Shown in pieces: positions 5,613-6,560 of a DNA stretch of 6,560 nucleotides. The position numbers and the translations under genes are program-made. The notes under the pieces were generated by a model. That model saw only the letters and a program-made list of their open reading frames with translations, had not been told where the DNA came from and did not search any database. The stretch is from Paracoccaceae bacterium. Its GTDB lineage: Bacteria > Pseudomonadota > Alphaproteobacteria > Rhodobacterales > Rhodobacteraceae. The first letter of the stretch is position 1, and every line of letters begins with the position of its first letter. The stretch spans positions 1 to 6,560 of the forward strand of contig RFUP01000128.1 of assembly GCA_009922885.1 (NCBI GenBank), written 5' to 3'.

Positions 5613-6290
5613 ATGCGTGAAGAGAGCCCTGTGAACCCCTTGCCGCCTTTGGTGGTGGCTTTGTTCCTCGTGATCGTGGGGATCGACGTGGCCTTTACCT
5701 TCGGCGCGCGCGGGTTCGTGGGCGGGCCAGAGGCGGTGGGCTGGCGCTTGGCAGCGATACAGAGCTACGGGTTTTCTTCGGATGTCTTCCGCTGGATGAT
5801 CGACAGTTGGCGCTTTCCGCCCGAGCATATGCTGCGGTTTGTGACTTATCCCTTCGTGCATGGCTCGTTCACCTCGGCCTTGTTCGCGGGGGTGATGCTG
5901 CTGGCGATGGGGAATTTCGTTTCGGCGGTGTTCCGGCCTTGGGGCGTGGTGGTGATCTTCTTCGTGGCGTCGATCCTCGGCGCGGTGGCGCATGGGCTGG
6001 TGATGGTGAAGCAGCCGTGGCTTCTGGGGGCGTTTCCGGGGGTCTATGGCCTGATCGGGGCCTTCACTTTCCTGTTGTGGGTGAAGCTTGCGGGCACGGG
6101 CGCATCGCAGGCGCGGGCGTTTTCGCTGATCGGGATGCTGATGGGGTTGCAGCTGGTGTTCGGGGTGCTTTTCGGCACGGATTCGATGTGGCTCGCGGAG
6201 CTTGTGGGCTTCATTGCGGGCTTTTCGCTCTCGTTTGTGCTGGTGCCGGGGGGGTGGAGCCACGTTCTGGCGCGGTTGCGCGGGCGTTAA
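5613..6290 (+). CDS. Rhomboid-family membrane protein, probable pseudoprotease
   Basis: A 225-residue protein with six hydrophobic segments (about 11-31, 75-99, 110-131, 136-158, 168-188, 192-212), laid out like a rhomboid. Family features kept are WR (45-46), FVHGSF (81-86), the GVYGLIGAF helix (143-151) and GFIAGF (199-204). Active rhomboids are intramembrane serine proteases with a GxSG serine and a His in TM6. Here GASGAVYGL-type sequence reads GAFPGVYGL, so the Ser is Phe141 followed by Pro142, and the AHxGGF histidine is Glu196 (AELVGF). The helix-2 His and Asn of the oxyanion site are Ser88 and Ala92. It should therefore be non-proteolytic, perhaps binding or steering membrane proteins; the partner is unknown. 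The ATG at 5613 is chosen because AAGGAGA lies 5-6 nt upstream; an ATG at 5565 would add 16 residues and has no such site. Its stop overlaps the stop of the opposing arsC fragment. Confidence 0.85.
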   Translation: MREESPVNPLPPLVVALFLVIVGIDVAFTFGARGFVGGPEAVGWRLAAIQSYGFSSDVFRWMIDSWRFPPEHMLRFVTYPFVHGSFTSALFAGVMLLAMGNFVSAVFRPWGVVVIFFVASILGAVAHGLVMVKQPWLLGAFPGVYGLIGAFTFLLWVKLAGTGASQARAFSLIGMLMGLQLVFGVLFGTDSMWLAELVGFIAGFSLSFVLVPGGWSHVLARLRGR

Positions 6291-6461
6291 TCGAGGAGTG
6301 CCAGCGTGTCTTCCGGTGGGCGGCCAAGAATGGCGCGCATGCCGCGGATCGCGATGGGGCGCTCGATCAGTTCGGGATGGGCGGCCATGGCGGCGAGAAG
6401 CGCGTCCTCGGAGCTGTCTTTGCTGAGACCTGCTTCGCGGAAGGCGCTTTCCTTGAAGCTT
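6287..6461 (-). CDS. Arsenate reductase (ArsC family), C-terminal fragment
   Basis: About 55 recognisable residues of a glutaredoxin-coupled ArsC-type reductase: KESAFREAGL, DALLAAMAAHPELIERPI and RAILGRPPEDTLALL, which form the C-terminal half. The family is about 112-118 residues long; the N-terminal thioredoxin-like half with the catalytic Cys (HNPRCSKS type) is missing. Upstream of KESAF on the minus strand the frame stays open to the window edge, but the sequence (ALSLLIAFKSF and beyond) no longer looks like ArsC and GC falls to about 45%. I therefore end the homology at about 6456-6461. An ATG at 6517 would give a 76-residue product whose first ~20 residues are not ArsC-like. Such a product could not reduce arsenate. 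Either the gene is truncated or the assembly joins two unrelated sequences here. The stop TAA (6289-6287) lies inside the stop of the rhomboid-like gene. Confidence 0.7.
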
Positions 6462-6560
6462 TTGAAGGCGATAAGCAAGCTCAAAGCAGATTTGCCGACA
6501 TTCGTGAATGGGCACATGCTCGCGGCATATATAAGCAGGGTGATGCTAAAACACAGTTTA
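6461..6560 (+). CDS. Possible MazG-like pyrophosphohydrolase, N-terminal fragment
   Basis: The plus strand reads FEGDKQAQSRFADI then REWAHARGIYKQGDAKTQF up to the window end. The pattern of a short helix, W-A-x-x-R-G-I, and K-T-Q-F resembles the start of MazG-like nucleotide pyrophosphohydrolases, common in phages and accessory DNA, where the next residues are usually K-L-x-E-E-x-x-E-L. That decisive metal-binding motif would lie just beyond the window, so the call is tentative. No ATG, GTG or TTG occurs in frame between the end of arsC homology and FADIREW, so the gene lacks its own start; the upstream part of the frame is antisense to arsC. GC of about 45% contrasts with the rest. This supports a junction at about 6456-6461. 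Confidence 0.4.

Noticed and set aside
5577..6515. 312-codon minus-strand open frame over the rhomboid-like gene and the arsC fragment
   Set aside because: Arg/His/Pro-rich sequence with no recognisable domain; typical antisense frame of GC-rich membrane protein coding DNA.
1..6560. CRISPR array, tRNA or rRNA genes
   Set aside because: No short regularly spaced direct repeats, no cloverleaf-like segment and no rRNA-like stretch were seen in the few non-coding gaps.

Overview
The window looks like a chromosomal segment of an alphaproteobacterium, most likely Rhodobacteraceae (Roseobacter/Rhodobacter group). The reasons are a GC-rich sequence with GC-biased third codon positions, the protein flavour of every gene, and a GC-capped intergenic repeat with an A/T-rich centre of a type I associate with that family. 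No organism name can be read from the sequence itself. Gene density is high and most genes are core housekeeping or metabolic genes.

Layout. 1-351 (+) is the 3' end of an amidohydrolase resembling 8-oxoguanine deaminase. It overlaps by 4 bases a small secreted CAP-domain protein (348-770, +). A 159-bp convergent gap (771-929) holds three hairpin structures, a 91-bp repeat and a strong intrinsic terminator. Guanine deaminase guaD follows on the minus strand (about 930-2231). A divergent gap (2232-2397) separates it from a plus-strand pair: the Mg2+ channel/transporter mgtE (2398-3807) and, 9 bp later, 5-formyltetrahydrofolate cyclo-ligase (3817-4377). A second convergent gap (4378-4491) carries a second copy of the same 91-bp repeat and terminator. 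trpS (tryptophanyl-tRNA synthetase) runs on the minus strand (4492-5538). Divergent from it is a rhomboid-family membrane protein (5613-6290) whose active-site residues are all replaced. Its stop codon interlocks with that of an arsenate reductase (ArsC) fragment on the minus strand (from 6287).

The last ~100 bases differ from the rest. The ArsC homology stops near 6456 after only its C-terminal half, GC drops to about 45%, and the plus strand begins to read as the start of a MazG-like pyrophosphohydrolase with no start codon. Both genes are broken at the same point, which suggests a recombination junction or an assembly/cloning chimera.

Functionally, two purine deaminases (8-oxoguanine-type and guanine) sit together and point to a purine salvage/catabolism locus; mgtE and the folate ligase form a likely operon. 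The most interesting observations are the catalytically dead rhomboid, the pair of 91-bp hairpin repeats placed identically at two convergent gene ends, and the broken junction at the right edge. I did not find a clearly new multi-gene system.
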